Assembly: GCA_029781135.1 (NCBI GenBank)
Contig: JAKOXH010000076.1
Span: 1 to 64,000, forward strand
Direction: 5' to 3'
Length of the DNA: 64,000 nucleotides
DNA from: Planctomycetota bacterium
GTDB taxonomy: Bacteria; Planctomycetota; Planctomycetia; Pirellulales; Lacipirellulaceae
This document shows positions 27,150 through 36,671 of this stretch, one piece after another. Under the pieces are notes generated by a model. It saw only the letters and a list, made by a program, of their open reading frames with translations. It did not search any database and was not told where the DNA came from. Each line of letters opens with the position of its first letter. Within the stretch, counting starts at the first letter, position 1. The position numbers and the translations under genes were made by a program.

Positions 27150-28910
27150 TTACGGCTTAAGCGCCGCTGCAGCTGCCGCTCGAACAACAGGGCTGCTATC
27201 TTCCTTCGCGGCATGCTCGAGGGCTGCCTTGGCCGATTCCGCGGCGGCACCGAGTTCACCGAGCGCCGTCACACATTCCATCCGCGTCTGCTCGTCGGCG
27301 TGCTTCAGGCCCTGTTCCAACTTTGCCACAATCGCTGCGCCGATCTTTTCGTCGCCAGGAGCAATTCGCGCAAGCGCCCAGGCCGCAGCGTAGGAATCGA
27401 ATGAACCATCGGCCTGCATCTTCTCGGCAAGTGGACTAGCCGCCGCCTTCGCACCGGGGCCGATTTTTCGCAGAGCATACAGTGCGCTTTCGCGCTCCCC
27501 CGCCTGTTGGCTCGACAGCGATTTGGCCAACATTTCGGTGGCCGGAGCGGCCTTTGGACCAATTGCCCCGAGGGCAAGCTGAACATCCGTCCGCAGCGCC
27601 GGATCCGCAGTTGCGGCTTCAATGAGTGAAGTTACTGCGCCGGCCGCCTTCGGGCCGAGCTTGGCGGCCACTTGAACTGCCGGCTTGCGCGTCAGCGGCC
27701 GCTTTAGCGCGTTATTGAGCCGCGGCACGATCGACTCGCCCAAACTCGCGATGGCTTCAATCACGTTCTCCCGCACTTCCGGATTAGGGTCAGCCGTCAA
27801 TGCGACCAATCCCGGTGCGATCAATTCAGGCGGTGCATTGAGCGACTGCAGGCAGCGGGCAGCCGCTGTGCGAATCTTGATATTATCGCTCTTAAGCGCT
27901 TGAGTAAGCTGCTCGATGGCCGACTTCAATGCGATCGGGTCCCCAGGATGAGTCTTAGCTATCGCCCAAGTCGCCATCATCTGTAAGAAAGGATCGGAAT
28001 CAGCCGCGGCGCGGCGAAGCTCGGCATCCACTCCCGTGGCGCCAATGGAACCCAACGCAAAGGCCGCGGCCACTGGCACCGTATCATCAGTCTCGTGGGA
28101 AAGCAGGGGAACGATCTTCGGCGTGGCGGGGCTTGCCGCTGGGCCGATGCTCGCCAGAGCGAGCAGCGTCTGAATCAACATCTTCGAATGCTTGGTTTTG
28201 CCGAGGATCTCGGTTAGTTCGGGCACGGTCGGAGCGGCTGGCGGTCCGATCCGTTCGATCGCCGCGCAGGCCAAATAGGCCGTCTCGGTATGACCCAGCG
28301 CCACTTTCAAAAATGGCACGGCGGCCGGACCATTTTCCGAGAGCGTCTCCAAAGCGTGCAGCGTCACCGCCTGGTCATTCGACTGGAGCGCCTTCAGCAG
28401 GGCGTCGACCACCCGCTTCGGGCCCGGTCGCAAGCTGCGGATGGAAGCAATGGCCGCCCGCGCAACGCGTGCATCCTTGTTCGTTGCGGCATTCACGAGC
28501 GCGTCTACCGTCTCATCCGAGCGATCTTCCAGCTTGCCCAGCGCGACCACCGCATGATACTGCACGATGGGATCCGCATCCGCCAGCAACTTGCGCACGT
28601 TCGCCACTTCGCTGGCCGCCTGGCTACCGTAGTCGCCCAGGGCGCGCACGGCCCGCCAGCGCGTTTGCGGATCGCTGTCGCCCAGCAGTTTCGCCAGCTC
28701 CGGCACAATGGCAGCCGCATGCTCGTGACTTCCACCCAGCAAGTCGATGGCCTTATAGCGCGCGTCTCTATCAGTTCCCGCCACATCTTTCAGCAATTGC
28801 GTCGGGTCGGCCACTTCGGCGGCAACGCACGCCTGCGCCGCCCACGATGCTAATAAGCAGACTACGGCTGCCGTACACCGGCGAATCGAAAAAAAGTACT
28901 TCATCAACAT
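27150..28910 (-). CDS. secreted HEAT-repeat protein
   Basis: The protein has 586 residues. Residues 1-31 are a signal peptide ending near AQACVAAE. The rest is a continuous array of about fourteen HEAT repeats of 35-40 residues: ARYKAIDLLGGSHEHAAAIV, TRWRAVRALGDYG, VQYHAVVALGKLED, and many P-x-L-x-x-x-L / A-x-x-A-L-x-x-I-G units. Such proteins form an alpha-solenoid used as a protein-binding scaffold, here outside the cytoplasm. No enzymatic motif is seen. Planctomycetes carry many of these. The gene converges on the 2H gene and lies 41 bases downstream of the next gene, so they probably form a pair. Confidence 0.88.
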   Translation of the reverse strand: MLMKYFFSIRRCTAAVVCLLASWAAQACVAAEVADPTQLLKDVAGTDRDARYKAIDLLGGSHEHAAAIVPELAKLLGDSDPQTRWRAVRALGDYGSQAASEVANVRKLLADADPIVQYHAVVALGKLEDRSDETVDALVNAATNKDARVARAAIASIRSLRPGPKRVVDALLKALQSNDQAVTLHALETLSENGPAAVPFLKVALGHTETAYLACAAIERIGPPAAPTVPELTEILGKTKHSKMLIQTLLALASIGPAASPATPKIVPLLSHETDDTVPVAAAFALGSIGATGVDAELRRAAADSDPFLQMMATWAIAKTHPGDPIALKSAIEQLTQALKSDNIKIRTAAARCLQSLNAPPELIAPGLVALTADPNPEVRENVIEAIASLGESIVPRLNNALKRPLTRKPAVQVAAKLGPKAAGAVTSLIEAATADPALRTDVQLALGAIGPKAAPATEMLAKSLSSQQAGERESALYALRKIGPGAKAAASPLAEKMQADGSFDSYAAAWALARIAPGDEKIGAAIVAKLEQGLKHADEQTRMECVTALGELGAAAESAKAALEHAAKEDSSPVVRAAAAAALKP

Positions 28911-28951
28911 GGGATAGGTGCCTTATATGAAATCGCTGAGAAGCGGCAAAT

Positions 28952-29569
28952 TCAGTTGAGGTTATCGTTGAGTTCTCGGTTGACTTTCAAAACGAAGCGC
29001 GTCATTTGGCTCAGGATGCCGGACGGATACACGTCCTTTTGTGAAGCGAGCAACGTCCGCCAATCCTTGTTCGCCTTCGTGGCCTGCATGTACTCGTCGC
29101 CGGTTAATGCCCCCGCATACGCACGCTGCTTGAATGCCTTGTCGAGCGTGGAGCGATATGGATCATACTGCGTCTGTTCCAGCACTTTGGGCCAGTTGAT
29201 CGTCCCAGTCGTACGATCAAACTCAGCCGGCGTTAGGCTCGTCAGGCCATGCTTCGCCAGATACTCATTGCGACGCTGGGTCGTCTCTGCCAACTCTGCC
29301 TCTAAGCGCTGATTGTAGATATCCTTTTGCTCCCAAAAGGCATTCACCGACTTCGTGCTATTGTCGATCGCTTTTGAGTACGCGTCTTGATTATTGATGC
29401 GCGCTTGCGAAGCATTTACGGCGGCTTCGCCAGACGCCTGAATGACCGATGCCGCACCGCGTTGATAACTTTCTCCCACGGTGGATGCATTGTTGTAAAT
29501 TACTTGGCCAGTGAGAGCAGAAGCGCCCAACACAACCGAACCGATAATGCCTAGCGGAATGTATTTCAT
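28952..29569 (-). CDS. exported protein of unknown function
   Basis: The protein has 205 residues. A hydrophobic start (KYIPLGIIGSVVLGASALTG) is a signal peptide or signal anchor. The rest is polar and helical, with a likely coiled coil around residues 70-105 (DIYNQRLEAELAETTQRRNE) and a C-terminal helical part rich in Lys/Asp. I do not recognise the family. It precedes the secreted HEAT protein by 41 bases on the same strand, so joint transcription and a physical partnership are reasonable guesses. Confidence 0.7.
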   Translation of the reverse strand: MKYIPLGIIGSVVLGASALTGQVIYNNASTVGESYQRGAASVIQASGEAAVNASQARINNQDAYSKAIDNSTKSVNAFWEQKDIYNQRLEAELAETTQRRNEYLAKHGLTSLTPAEFDRTTGTINWPKVLEQTQYDPYRSTLDKAFKQRAYAGALTGDEYMQATKANKDWRTLLASQKDVYPSGILSQMTRFVLKVNRELNDNLN

Positions 29570-29846
29570 GGTCCGTTTACCCTTGGAATTCTGAAACCAC
29601 GTGCGTGGAAACTGAATCTTTACTTTAGCTAAAATGTTGTCGGAATCTACTGTAAACCTGCGGTTGAAGACCGAAAAAGCTCGTCAGGTGATTTGGTTGC
29701 CATATAACCGGAAGGCAACGCCTTGCTCGGCAATCACTTGGCATCTCGGTCGGAAGACAAGATCTACGCTTGAACAGCCGACCGGATGCACCAAACGGGT
29801 TCGTACGTCGACAACCGGTGCCGCCGCCTAATCGCCGCAAATCCTC

Positions 29847-31277
29847 CTATTGTGCCGAAAACGGCGTTGCCGCCAGTGCGCGAACAATCGGGGGTGGTGC
29901 CCACTTACCTGTTAGCGCGGCCATTTTCGGCGCATACAAGCGCATCGTGAGGTTATACGGCCCTTTTGGGGCCGGCAACCAATTGGCCTCGTTCGCACCC
30001 TCCGGATTTTCATGCTGCACGTACAAGTCCAGCGACCCATCCGCATTGTACTTGAAGGGCATCCAACTGCTGACGGCAAACCGGTTTAGCGAATTGGGTA
30101 CTTGAAAGCCATCGTCATCGTACAGCGTGATCGACCAAAATGCCTCGGCCGGCGGCAACGTGGCCTTCTCGAAATGAATGGTGTAGGAATTGACCCCGTC
30201 GAGCGGCTTGCCCGACTCATCCGCCAAGTTGAGTGGGTAAATGGCATCCTCTGGTAGGTTGGCCCCCAGCCCACGCTGGGCGACGATTGCCCGCTTCAGG
30301 TAGTAGTTGCCATATACGCCCATCGTGTCGGTATTCATCGACCAGCCATTCACGACCCGCGCCAACGTGGCGAGTTTCCAGGCCATTAGTTTGCGGCCAT
30401 CTTCTGGGGCACTGGCCAGTGCTTTTTGAATGGCCGGATCGAGCCGTTCGAAATCAAGGGGCTTACCAGTAGTGATTCCAATCCGCTTCATGCGGGCGAT
30501 GATCGGCTGATCGGTTGCATGGGGCGGGTGCAGCTTGAGCAGTTCCGCGGCATACGTAAAGAACTTTGCGGCCGGCATCGAATCAACCTGCACAAGCGGT
30601 GGCGTTTTCATGTCGACGCTGGGGTCGATCTTCACTTGAGGAGTTGCAGCAGGCTTGCCCCCCTGAGCGAGCGGCGTCACTTTGTAGCCAGCCTGAATCT
30701 TGTGGACGGCTTGATAGTCCGCAGGCCCATCGGTCCGAGTGCGGCCAATGACCCAAACGTATGGCGTCGGTGCAGCAATTGCCGTGATGCCTTCGGGCAC
30801 GTTGCCGTTCCAGCCGGGCGGCGTGATAAGGAAGTTGGCCGCTTTGGTTCCCGTCGTGCGCCAGCCGGGCGATGCGAACACATCCGACCACATGTCGAGC
30901 ATCGGCAGCAAATAGTACCGGCCGCCCGTATCGGGTGCGGAAACCACCACCGGCCCTTTCGTCAAATCGAGCCACACCGATGAGTAAAGCGTATCAAAGT
31001 TGGGCCGCACCACGCCGCGGAAGTCACCGGGTGGATACGCGGGCATGTTCGCGAACGCGTTCATCGGGCCTTTGCCAACCTCAACACCTGGCGCAACGTT
31101 CGTAAACTGCTTCCGCGTCACGTCCATTGTCACCAACGGGTATAAATACACGTACGCTTCCACGCCAATCGAATGCACATCTTCTGGCGAAAGAGTGGCT
31201 TCCTGCGCGCCCGCCACGTACGACACTTGCGCAATGACCATAAGTAATAATGCGGCAAATAAAATGATCTTCTTCAT
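29847..31277 (-). CDS. DUF1254/DUF1214 secreted protein
   Basis: The protein has 476 residues. It has a signal peptide (KKIILFAALLLMVIAQVSYV). Residues 40-170 carry the DUF1254 pattern: GVEAYVYLYPLVTMDVTRKQ, VVRPNFDTLYSSVWLDLTKG, YYLLPMLDMWSDVFASPGWR. Residues 330-460 carry the DUF1214 pattern: YTIHFEKATLPPAEAFWSIT, LYDDDGFQVPN and WLPAPKGPYNLTMRLYAPK. The biochemical function of the family is unknown. It often neighbours arylsulfatases, as here, where the sulfatase at 31316-33856 lies 38 bases upstream on the same strand. GGAG lies at good distance from the ATG at 31277. Confidence 0.88.
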   Translation of the reverse strand: MKKIILFAALLLMVIAQVSYVAGAQEATLSPEDVHSIGVEAYVYLYPLVTMDVTRKQFTNVAPGVEVGKGPMNAFANMPAYPPGDFRGVVRPNFDTLYSSVWLDLTKGPVVVSAPDTGGRYYLLPMLDMWSDVFASPGWRTTGTKAANFLITPPGWNGNVPEGITAIAAPTPYVWVIGRTRTDGPADYQAVHKIQAGYKVTPLAQGGKPAATPQVKIDPSVDMKTPPLVQVDSMPAAKFFTYAAELLKLHPPHATDQPIIARMKRIGITTGKPLDFERLDPAIQKALASAPEDGRKLMAWKLATLARVVNGWSMNTDTMGVYGNYYLKRAIVAQRGLGANLPEDAIYPLNLADESGKPLDGVNSYTIHFEKATLPPAEAFWSITLYDDDGFQVPNSLNRFAVSSWMPFKYNADGSLDLYVQHENPEGANEANWLPAPKGPYNLTMRLYAPKMAALTGKWAPPPIVRALAATPFSAQ

Positions 31278-31315
31278 CGGTTGTGGCTCCAAATCCGAGT
31301 CTGAGTGCGTGTTAC

Positions 31316-33856
31316 TCACTCGCGTGGTTGTTCCGTTGATTGTTCTAAACGCTTGATATCGGCCGGCGAAAGCTCGGGCCGATCGAGCTTGATCGTCAGC
31401 TTGTTGAGTTCCGCGGTAAGGTTGAAGGGCACTTGGTAATCGCGATCATCGACACCAGTGAGCGTGTCGGAACCGATATCGAATGATTCATCGAACTGCA
31501 AAATAATCGGGATGGTGCGGGGGAGTTTATGTGACGCGGCTTCTTTCCCGTCGACCTTGAGCACACCCGTGCCGCCTCGTCCGATGCCGCTTACACTGTT
31601 GAACGCCAGCGTGCCGGGCCCCAGGCCGTCGTACTTGAAATCGAATTCCAGCGTGTGCTTTCCCGGGGCGAGCGCTGCAGGCCCTTCCCAACGTATGCGC
31701 TCCAAGTCGAGCAAGTTCCACGTCCACACCGGCTTCCCCTTGAGCAGGTAGAAACCGTATCCAGCGAATCGGCCGCCACAAGTTACGATCATGCCTTCCG
31801 CGCCACCTTGCGGAACCGTAATCTCGGCCGTGACCGTGTACGACGTGTTGAGCAATGATGGCGAATCACCTAGCGGCAACCCTTTCATCGGCCGCGTGTA
31901 CACAAACTCGCTGCGACCGGCCGTGATGTTCGGCCGCGGCTGCACGACGCGCGTCGCCACCGAGGAATCCAGCGGCAACACCTGATATTTCTCCGCTTCC
32001 TTGCGGAATAACTCCTTCAATTCCTTGAGCTTCTTCGGATTCTGTGCGGCCACATCATGGCTTTGCGTCCAGTCCTTCGTGAGGTCGTACAACTCCCAGG
32101 TGCAGTTGTTCATGGGGTCGGGATTGTTCGCCCCGGCCAGCACCCACGGCGGCCGCACGACCTTGGTCGAGGCAATCCAACCACCATGATAAATGGCATG
32201 GTCGCCGAACATTTCAAAGTATTGCGTTTGATGACGGCTCGGCGCGTTCGCGCTGGCCTTGGCGAAAGTGTAGGCGAAACTCGTCCCTTCGATCGGGCTC
32301 TGCTTGATGCCGTCGACGACGTCCGGTGGTCGCACGCCGGTCACTTCAAGAATCGTGGGCACCACATCGATGATGTGGTGGAACTGATTACGAATGCCGC
32401 CGACATCGGTGATGTGCTCGGGCCACGAAACTGCCATACCTTGCCGCGTTCCGCCAAAATGGGAGGCAATTTGCTTCGTCCAACTGAACGGCGTGCAGAA
32501 CGCCCAGGTCCACGGCACGGCCATGTGGTTGTACGTCTGATCGCTTCCCCAAGCGTCGTAAAACTTCATGGAAACGTCAAAGGAAATATCGACGCCGTTC
32601 AACGAGGCGACTTCATTCGGCGTGCCGTGCAGCGTGCCTTCGGCGCTCGAGCCGTTATCGCCACTAATATAGATGATGAGCGTGTCGTCGAGTTTGCCCA
32701 TGTCCTCGATGGCTTTGATCACACGGCCAATTTCGTAGTCGGTGTAGGACAGGTAGGCTGCATACACTTCGACTTGCCGGATGTAGAGTTTCTTCTGCTC
32801 GTCGGAAAGCGTTTCCCATTCGGGCAGCAAGTCCTTCGGCCAGGGCGTTAACTGAGCGTCGGCCGGGATGACGCCAAGCTTCTTTTGATTGGCGAAAATC
32901 GTTTCCCGTAGCTTGTTCCAGCCGCCATCAAACAGGTGCATCGCGTGAACCTTGTCGATCCATTCCTTGGTCGCATGGTGCGGCGCGTGCGTGGCCCCCG
33001 GTACGTAGTAACAGAAGAACTTCTTACTCGGATCGATTTGGTTTAATTCGTTTAGCCGTTCCACCGCCTCGTCCGCCATCGCGGTGATCAAATTCCAGCC
33101 CGGCTTACCCTGGAAGGGATAAATCTGCGTCGTGTTGCGGAATAAATTCGGCTGCCACTGATTGGTATCACCTCCCATAAAACCATAAAAGTAGTCGAAG
33201 CCCATTCCCGTCGGCCATTGATCGAAGGGACCGGCCTGGCTGCACTGAAACGTCGGCGTGTTGTGATTCTTGCCGAACCAGGATGTCGCATAGCCGTTAT
33301 CCTTGAGAATACGGCCGATCGTTGCCTTGTCCTTGGCGATCACGCTGTTGTAACCCGGAAAGCCCGTTGCCTGCTCCGAAACAACTCCAAAGCCGGCTGA
33401 ATGATGGTTGCGGCCCGTGATCAGAGCTGCCCGCGTCGGCGAACACAATGCCGTGGAGCAAAACTGCGTGTACCGTAAGCCGGCCTTTGCAACGCGGTCC
33501 ATCGTCGGTGTGGGAATAACGCCGCCGAACGTGCTGGGAGCCCCGAAGCCAACGTCATCGGTCATAATCAACAGCACATTCGGCGCTTTCTTCGGCGGCA
33601 CGATCCGCGGAGCCCACCACGCCGTTGACTGCAGCGCATTATCCTTGATCACGCCGCCAAATTGTGGATTCGGAGCGGGAAGTTGCTTGCCGCTAATCGT
33701 TGTCGTGGCGCCCGGTGAACCTGGCTGTCCCGTCGTCTCCTGACCCAGCGACTGCCCCACCAAAACTGAGCCTACGACACAAAAAACAATTAGCATCTGC
33801 TTGAACTTAGCCAAAGACTCGTGACGCGAGAAAATCGGAGAAATATTCCGCAACAT
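31316..33856 (-). CDS. arylsulfatase, large form
   Basis: The protein has 846 residues. After a signal segment (about 20-40, QMLIVFCVVGSVLVGQSLG) comes NVLLIMTDDVGFG, the first metal site, and the canonical maturation motif CSPTRAALITGRN (C138-S-P-T-R142). Later motifs include SWFGKNHNTP, GDNGSSAEGT and the C-terminal sulfatase region. The last 250 residues form an extra beta-rich domain (EITVPQGGAEGMIVTCGGRF, LEFDFKYDGLGPGTLAFNSV), as in the AtsA-like long arylsulfatases. It hydrolyses aryl or alkyl sulfate esters outside the cytoplasm. AGGAG stands before the ATG at 33856. It is likely co-transcribed with the DUF1254 gene. Confidence 0.94.
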   Translation of the reverse strand: MLRNISPIFSRHESLAKFKQMLIVFCVVGSVLVGQSLGQETTGQPGSPGATTTISGKQLPAPNPQFGGVIKDNALQSTAWWAPRIVPPKKAPNVLLIMTDDVGFGAPSTFGGVIPTPTMDRVAKAGLRYTQFCSTALCSPTRAALITGRNHHSAGFGVVSEQATGFPGYNSVIAKDKATIGRILKDNGYATSWFGKNHNTPTFQCSQAGPFDQWPTGMGFDYFYGFMGGDTNQWQPNLFRNTTQIYPFQGKPGWNLITAMADEAVERLNELNQIDPSKKFFCYYVPGATHAPHHATKEWIDKVHAMHLFDGGWNKLRETIFANQKKLGVIPADAQLTPWPKDLLPEWETLSDEQKKLYIRQVEVYAAYLSYTDYEIGRVIKAIEDMGKLDDTLIIYISGDNGSSAEGTLHGTPNEVASLNGVDISFDVSMKFYDAWGSDQTYNHMAVPWTWAFCTPFSWTKQIASHFGGTRQGMAVSWPEHITDVGGIRNQFHHIIDVVPTILEVTGVRPPDVVDGIKQSPIEGTSFAYTFAKASANAPSRHQTQYFEMFGDHAIYHGGWIASTKVVRPPWVLAGANNPDPMNNCTWELYDLTKDWTQSHDVAAQNPKKLKELKELFRKEAEKYQVLPLDSSVATRVVQPRPNITAGRSEFVYTRPMKGLPLGDSPSLLNTSYTVTAEITVPQGGAEGMIVTCGGRFAGYGFYLLKGKPVWTWNLLDLERIRWEGPAALAPGKHTLEFDFKYDGLGPGTLAFNSVSGIGRGGTGVLKVDGKEAASHKLPRTIPIILQFDESFDIGSDTLTGVDDRDYQVPFNLTAELNKLTIKLDRPELSPADIKRLEQSTEQPRE

Positions 33857-34072
33857 GGCAGACTCCTGATCATCCGAACTGGCTAGGAATGCGGCGAACT
33901 ATTTTGACGCCACAAGTTACTAGAACGGCCGATGACCTTCGAGACAAGAGGTCCACCGAGAAATCGGGCGGGAAAGCCGTCCAGCCAATCGCACGAGCAG
34001 ATCCAGGCGCGGTCACAGCCGTAATTGCGTTCTCGCAACCAGTAGTATCCACGCATCGAATGGCGGCGCCGG

Positions 34073-34825
34073 CTACTGGCTGCCTTCAGCAATGACCGCC
34101 ACATCGAGCGTGCCATCGGTAAACCATCGATCTCCGCCGCCATTGCGGCCTTCCCGCTCTGCGTGAAAGCCGTCCACTGCGTAATCGTCCGCCAATTCAC
34201 CGGTTTGCTTGAGATCGGCAAACAAGTGGTCGCGTTCTTTGTCCACATCGGCATCAATGTGGTGCGTGATCTGCCCCGTCGTGTGACTCAAACCCACACG
34301 CTCATCATAGGACGCGGAGCCAATCCACACCGATCGGCCATCGACGTCGGCCCCATCAATTCTCCAAAAGCGCACATGGTGGCGCTGCCGCGGGTTATCC
34401 CCCACCGGTTGTTCGAACGCGAGATCTTCCTTGCGCCCAAATAAGTACAAATTGCTCACTGGAGCCTCATCATCCGAACGCGACAACACAGAGTCCGCCG
34501 CAATCGCTAAGTCAGTCCGCAGACCGAGCGCCGCGGCCGGGTACCACTTGGCCGCTTTCATGATCGCCTCAACTTGCTCCTTCGTGCCGATAATTGCTAC
34601 ATTCAGCGGGTCGCCTGGGTGACCATCGCTCGTGGTCGTGATTCGCGGATTGTCATCAAACGTTGGGTGCCGCTTGTAATACCGACTCGTAAGCGTTGGA
34701 ATCAGCAGATAGGCAATCGCCAAATAGACCAAAAGTAGAAACAAAATCGCGCGTGCAGCGCGCATCTGCAACGTCCGGCGAGCCGGTGTTTCAATTGATC
34801 GTTCATCGGAGGGTCGTGACGCCAT
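34073..34825 (-). CDS. LssY C-terminal domain protein, membrane-anchored
   Basis: The protein has 250 residues. A transmembrane helix at about residues 24-42 (AILFLLLVYLAIAYLLIPTL) is followed by a soluble domain with the LssY_C pattern: DPLNVAIIGTKEQVEAIMKA, AAKWYPAAALGLRTDLAIA, SNLYLFGRKEDLAFEQPVGD, HHVRFWRI and WIGSASYDERVGLSHTTGQI followed by THHIDADVDKERD. The domain is often fused to phosphatidic-acid phosphatases. Here it stands alone and its reaction is not known. The ATG at 34825 is used; the upstream part of the open frame overlaps the divergent promoter region. Confidence 0.82.
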   Translation of the reverse strand: MASRPSDERSIETPARRTLQMRAARAILFLLLVYLAIAYLLIPTLTSRYYKRHPTFDDNPRITTTSDGHPGDPLNVAIIGTKEQVEAIMKAAKWYPAAALGLRTDLAIAADSVLSRSDDEAPVSNLYLFGRKEDLAFEQPVGDNPRQRHHVRFWRIDGADVDGRSVWIGSASYDERVGLSHTTGQITHHIDADVDKERDHLFADLKQTGELADDYAVDGFHAEREGRNGGGDRWFTDGTLDVAVIAEGSQ

Positions 34826-35082
34826 CACACAAAGTCGATGGTTCCATGATGTTCTGCACCAACCGAATTCTACAATCAGGACGCGACAAACCACAACCAT
34901 CTGCCTTCATTGATTGGTGGTCTACGGCGATATACGGTTTGCCGGTATTGCCCGCGTCAGCGATCCTCGCAATCGTACGGCTCGCTCACGGCAAGCGAGC
35001 GGAATTTCGATATACTAGCCGATAGCGGCCAACGATTCCGGCAAAACAGGGCCGCCCATACCACAATCAATACACAAACCAC

Positions 35083-35892
35083 ATGTTCCACAGCCGAGTC
35101 AAACCCAAACTTGCCCGTAACGAACCTGTCCTGGTGGCAACCTTGTGCCTCGGCGAACCATCAATTTTCGAACTCACGAGCATTATGGGTTTTGACGGCA
35201 TTTGGCTGGAACTCGAACACCACGCTCATAGTGTAGAAGCGGCCAGCACCTACATTCGCGCCGCCCGCGTTGGTGTGGCCGACGTGATCGCTCGACCGGG
35301 CAAAGGCGAATTCATGCGACTCGGCCGGCTGCTCGAAGCGGGGGCTCGCGGCATCATGTATCCACGTTGCGACGATGCCGCCGAAGCGGCCGAGGTCGTC
35401 CGCTGGTCGAAATTCGCTCCGCTTGGCGAACGTGGCTATGACGGCGGCAATCCGGATCAGCCCTATGGCGCAACGCCCATGGAGGAATACATCATCACTG
35501 CCAATCGTGAGACACTCGTCGTCGTGCAAATCGAACAGCCGAGTGCGCTGGAGCAGGTGGAGGCAATCGCCGCCGTCCCAGGCGTCGACGTACTCATGCT
35601 GGGCCCTGCCGATTTCACCGTGCTCAGCGGAATCCCCGGTCAATTCGAGAGCGATCGATTTCGCGAAGCAAGATTGCGCATCGCCGCGGCAGCTCGCAAC
35701 GCCGGCATTCATTGGGGCACCACGTGCGCTACGATTCGGCACGTCGAAGAAGCCATGGCACTCGGGGCCCGCTTCATTTGTTACGGCATCGATATCATGC
35801 TATTGAAGCAAGGCTTGGAACGAATCCGCACGGAGTGCTCGCAACTCGGTTTCACGTTCGATGCCCCCGCACAAAACCGCGTGCTGATCTGA
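35083..35892 (+). CDS. HpcH/HpaI-family aldolase
   Basis: The protein has 269 residues and a TIM-barrel pattern. FELTSIMGFDGIWLELEHHA carries the family's catalytic acid/histidine region, ADVIARPGKGEFMRLGRLLE the substrate arginine loop, AGARGIMYPRCDDAAEA the glycine turn, and VVVQIEQPSALEQVEAIAAV plus MLGPADFT the metal-binding glutamate and aspartate. The enzyme cleaves or condenses 4-hydroxy-2-oxo acids (such as 2-keto-3-deoxysugar acids) with a divalent metal. No neighbouring gene fixes the substrate. No ribosome site is evident, which is common in this phylum. Confidence 0.9.
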   Translation: MFHSRVKPKLARNEPVLVATLCLGEPSIFELTSIMGFDGIWLELEHHAHSVEAASTYIRAARVGVADVIARPGKGEFMRLGRLLEAGARGIMYPRCDDAAEAAEVVRWSKFAPLGERGYDGGNPDQPYGATPMEEYIITANRETLVVVQIEQPSALEQVEAIAAVPGVDVLMLGPADFTVLSGIPGQFESDRFREARLRIAAAARNAGIHWGTTCATIRHVEEAMALGARFICYGIDIMLLKQGLERIRTECSQLGFTFDAPAQNRVLI

Positions 35893-35952
35893 GAGTACGT
35901 CACATTTTTTGGCGAGGGGTGAAGGGAGGTCTGACCGGCCAATTTTCGCTGA

Positions 35953-36576
35953 TTACTGGATATTGATGGCCGCCAATTTCAAGGCTGCCCGATAGTCCGC
36001 ATCGCTATTTATATTCCGTAATGAGTTCAACGATGAATCGACCGCACGCAACTTGTTCGCGGTAACTTCGCGCACATTGATTTCGTTCAACAACGACTGC
36101 AAACGAAACTGCCCTTTCGTCAATAGCGCTTCTACGTGCGATAACACGCGCGGGCGATACACGGCGGCCAGAACATGCCGCTGCCCTCCGTCCGTCGGAA
36201 CCGCAGCATCGAAATTGCCAAGCAACGAAAACACCTGTTCGACAAAGGCCGGAACAACCAGCGGAAAATCGCAGCCCGTCAAGTACGCAGCATCAACGTC
36301 GTTGAACCGTTGCCGCAGCGTCCTTAATCCAACCGCCATTCCCGCGAGTGGCCCTAAAAACTCATCCGCATCGCGCGCCGTGACGATGTCACTTGGCAGG
36401 TCGGGAACCTGCTGTGAAGGCGCGGCAACGACGACAATCCGCTCATAATTAACAACCTCGCCAATAATCCGCACGACTCGTTGCAGCATCGTCTCCGGCC
36501 CGAACGGTAGCGACGCCTTATCGCGCCCCATTCGCGAAGAGCGTCCGCCACACAAGATTATCGCGCCCGTTTGCAT
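35953..36576 (-). CDS. mobA: molybdenum cofactor guanylyltransferase-like protein
   Basis: The protein has 207 residues. The start GAIILCGGRSSRMGRDKASL is the nucleotidyltransferase signature (L-x-GG-x-S-x-RMG-x-x-K) of MobA, followed by ARDADEFLGPLAGMAVGLRT and the metal-binding AAYLTGCDFPLV. It transfers GMP to molybdopterin to make the guanine dinucleotide cofactor, in the cytoplasm. A MobA-like relative with another acceptor cannot be excluded. It lies downstream of fhcB on the same strand with an 89-base gap holding repeated ATTAGCG motifs. That gap suggests its own control. Confidence 0.85.
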   Translation of the reverse strand: MQTGAIILCGGRSSRMGRDKASLPFGPETMLQRVVRIIGEVVNYERIVVVAAPSQQVPDLPSDIVTARDADEFLGPLAGMAVGLRTLRQRFNDVDAAYLTGCDFPLVVPAFVEQVFSLLGNFDAAVPTDGGQRHVLAAVYRPRVLSHVEALLTKGQFRLQSLLNEINVREVTANKLRAVDSSLNSLRNINSDADYRAALKLAAINIQ

Positions 36577-36619
36577 TACAAATCACTATTTTGTGAACCA
36601 ATATAGTTCGCTAGTCCTT

Positions 36620-36671
36620 CGCTAATGACTACGTGATTGTTCGATTAGCGCGGTATTAGCGCCAATTAGCG
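36620..36671. repeat. four ATTAGCG heptamers upstream of mobA
   Basis: ATTAGCG occurs at 36644-36650, 36655-36661 and 36665-36671 (spacings 11 and 10 bases, about one helical turn), with the reverse complement CGCTAAT at 36620-36626. The last copy overlaps the fhcB stop codon. The arrangement looks like a regulator-binding array in front of mobA. Confidence 0.55.

Noticed and set aside
28133-28930. 265-residue plus-strand frame across the HEAT gene
   Set aside because: Pro/Arg/Ser-rich antisense translation of a HEAT repeat array.
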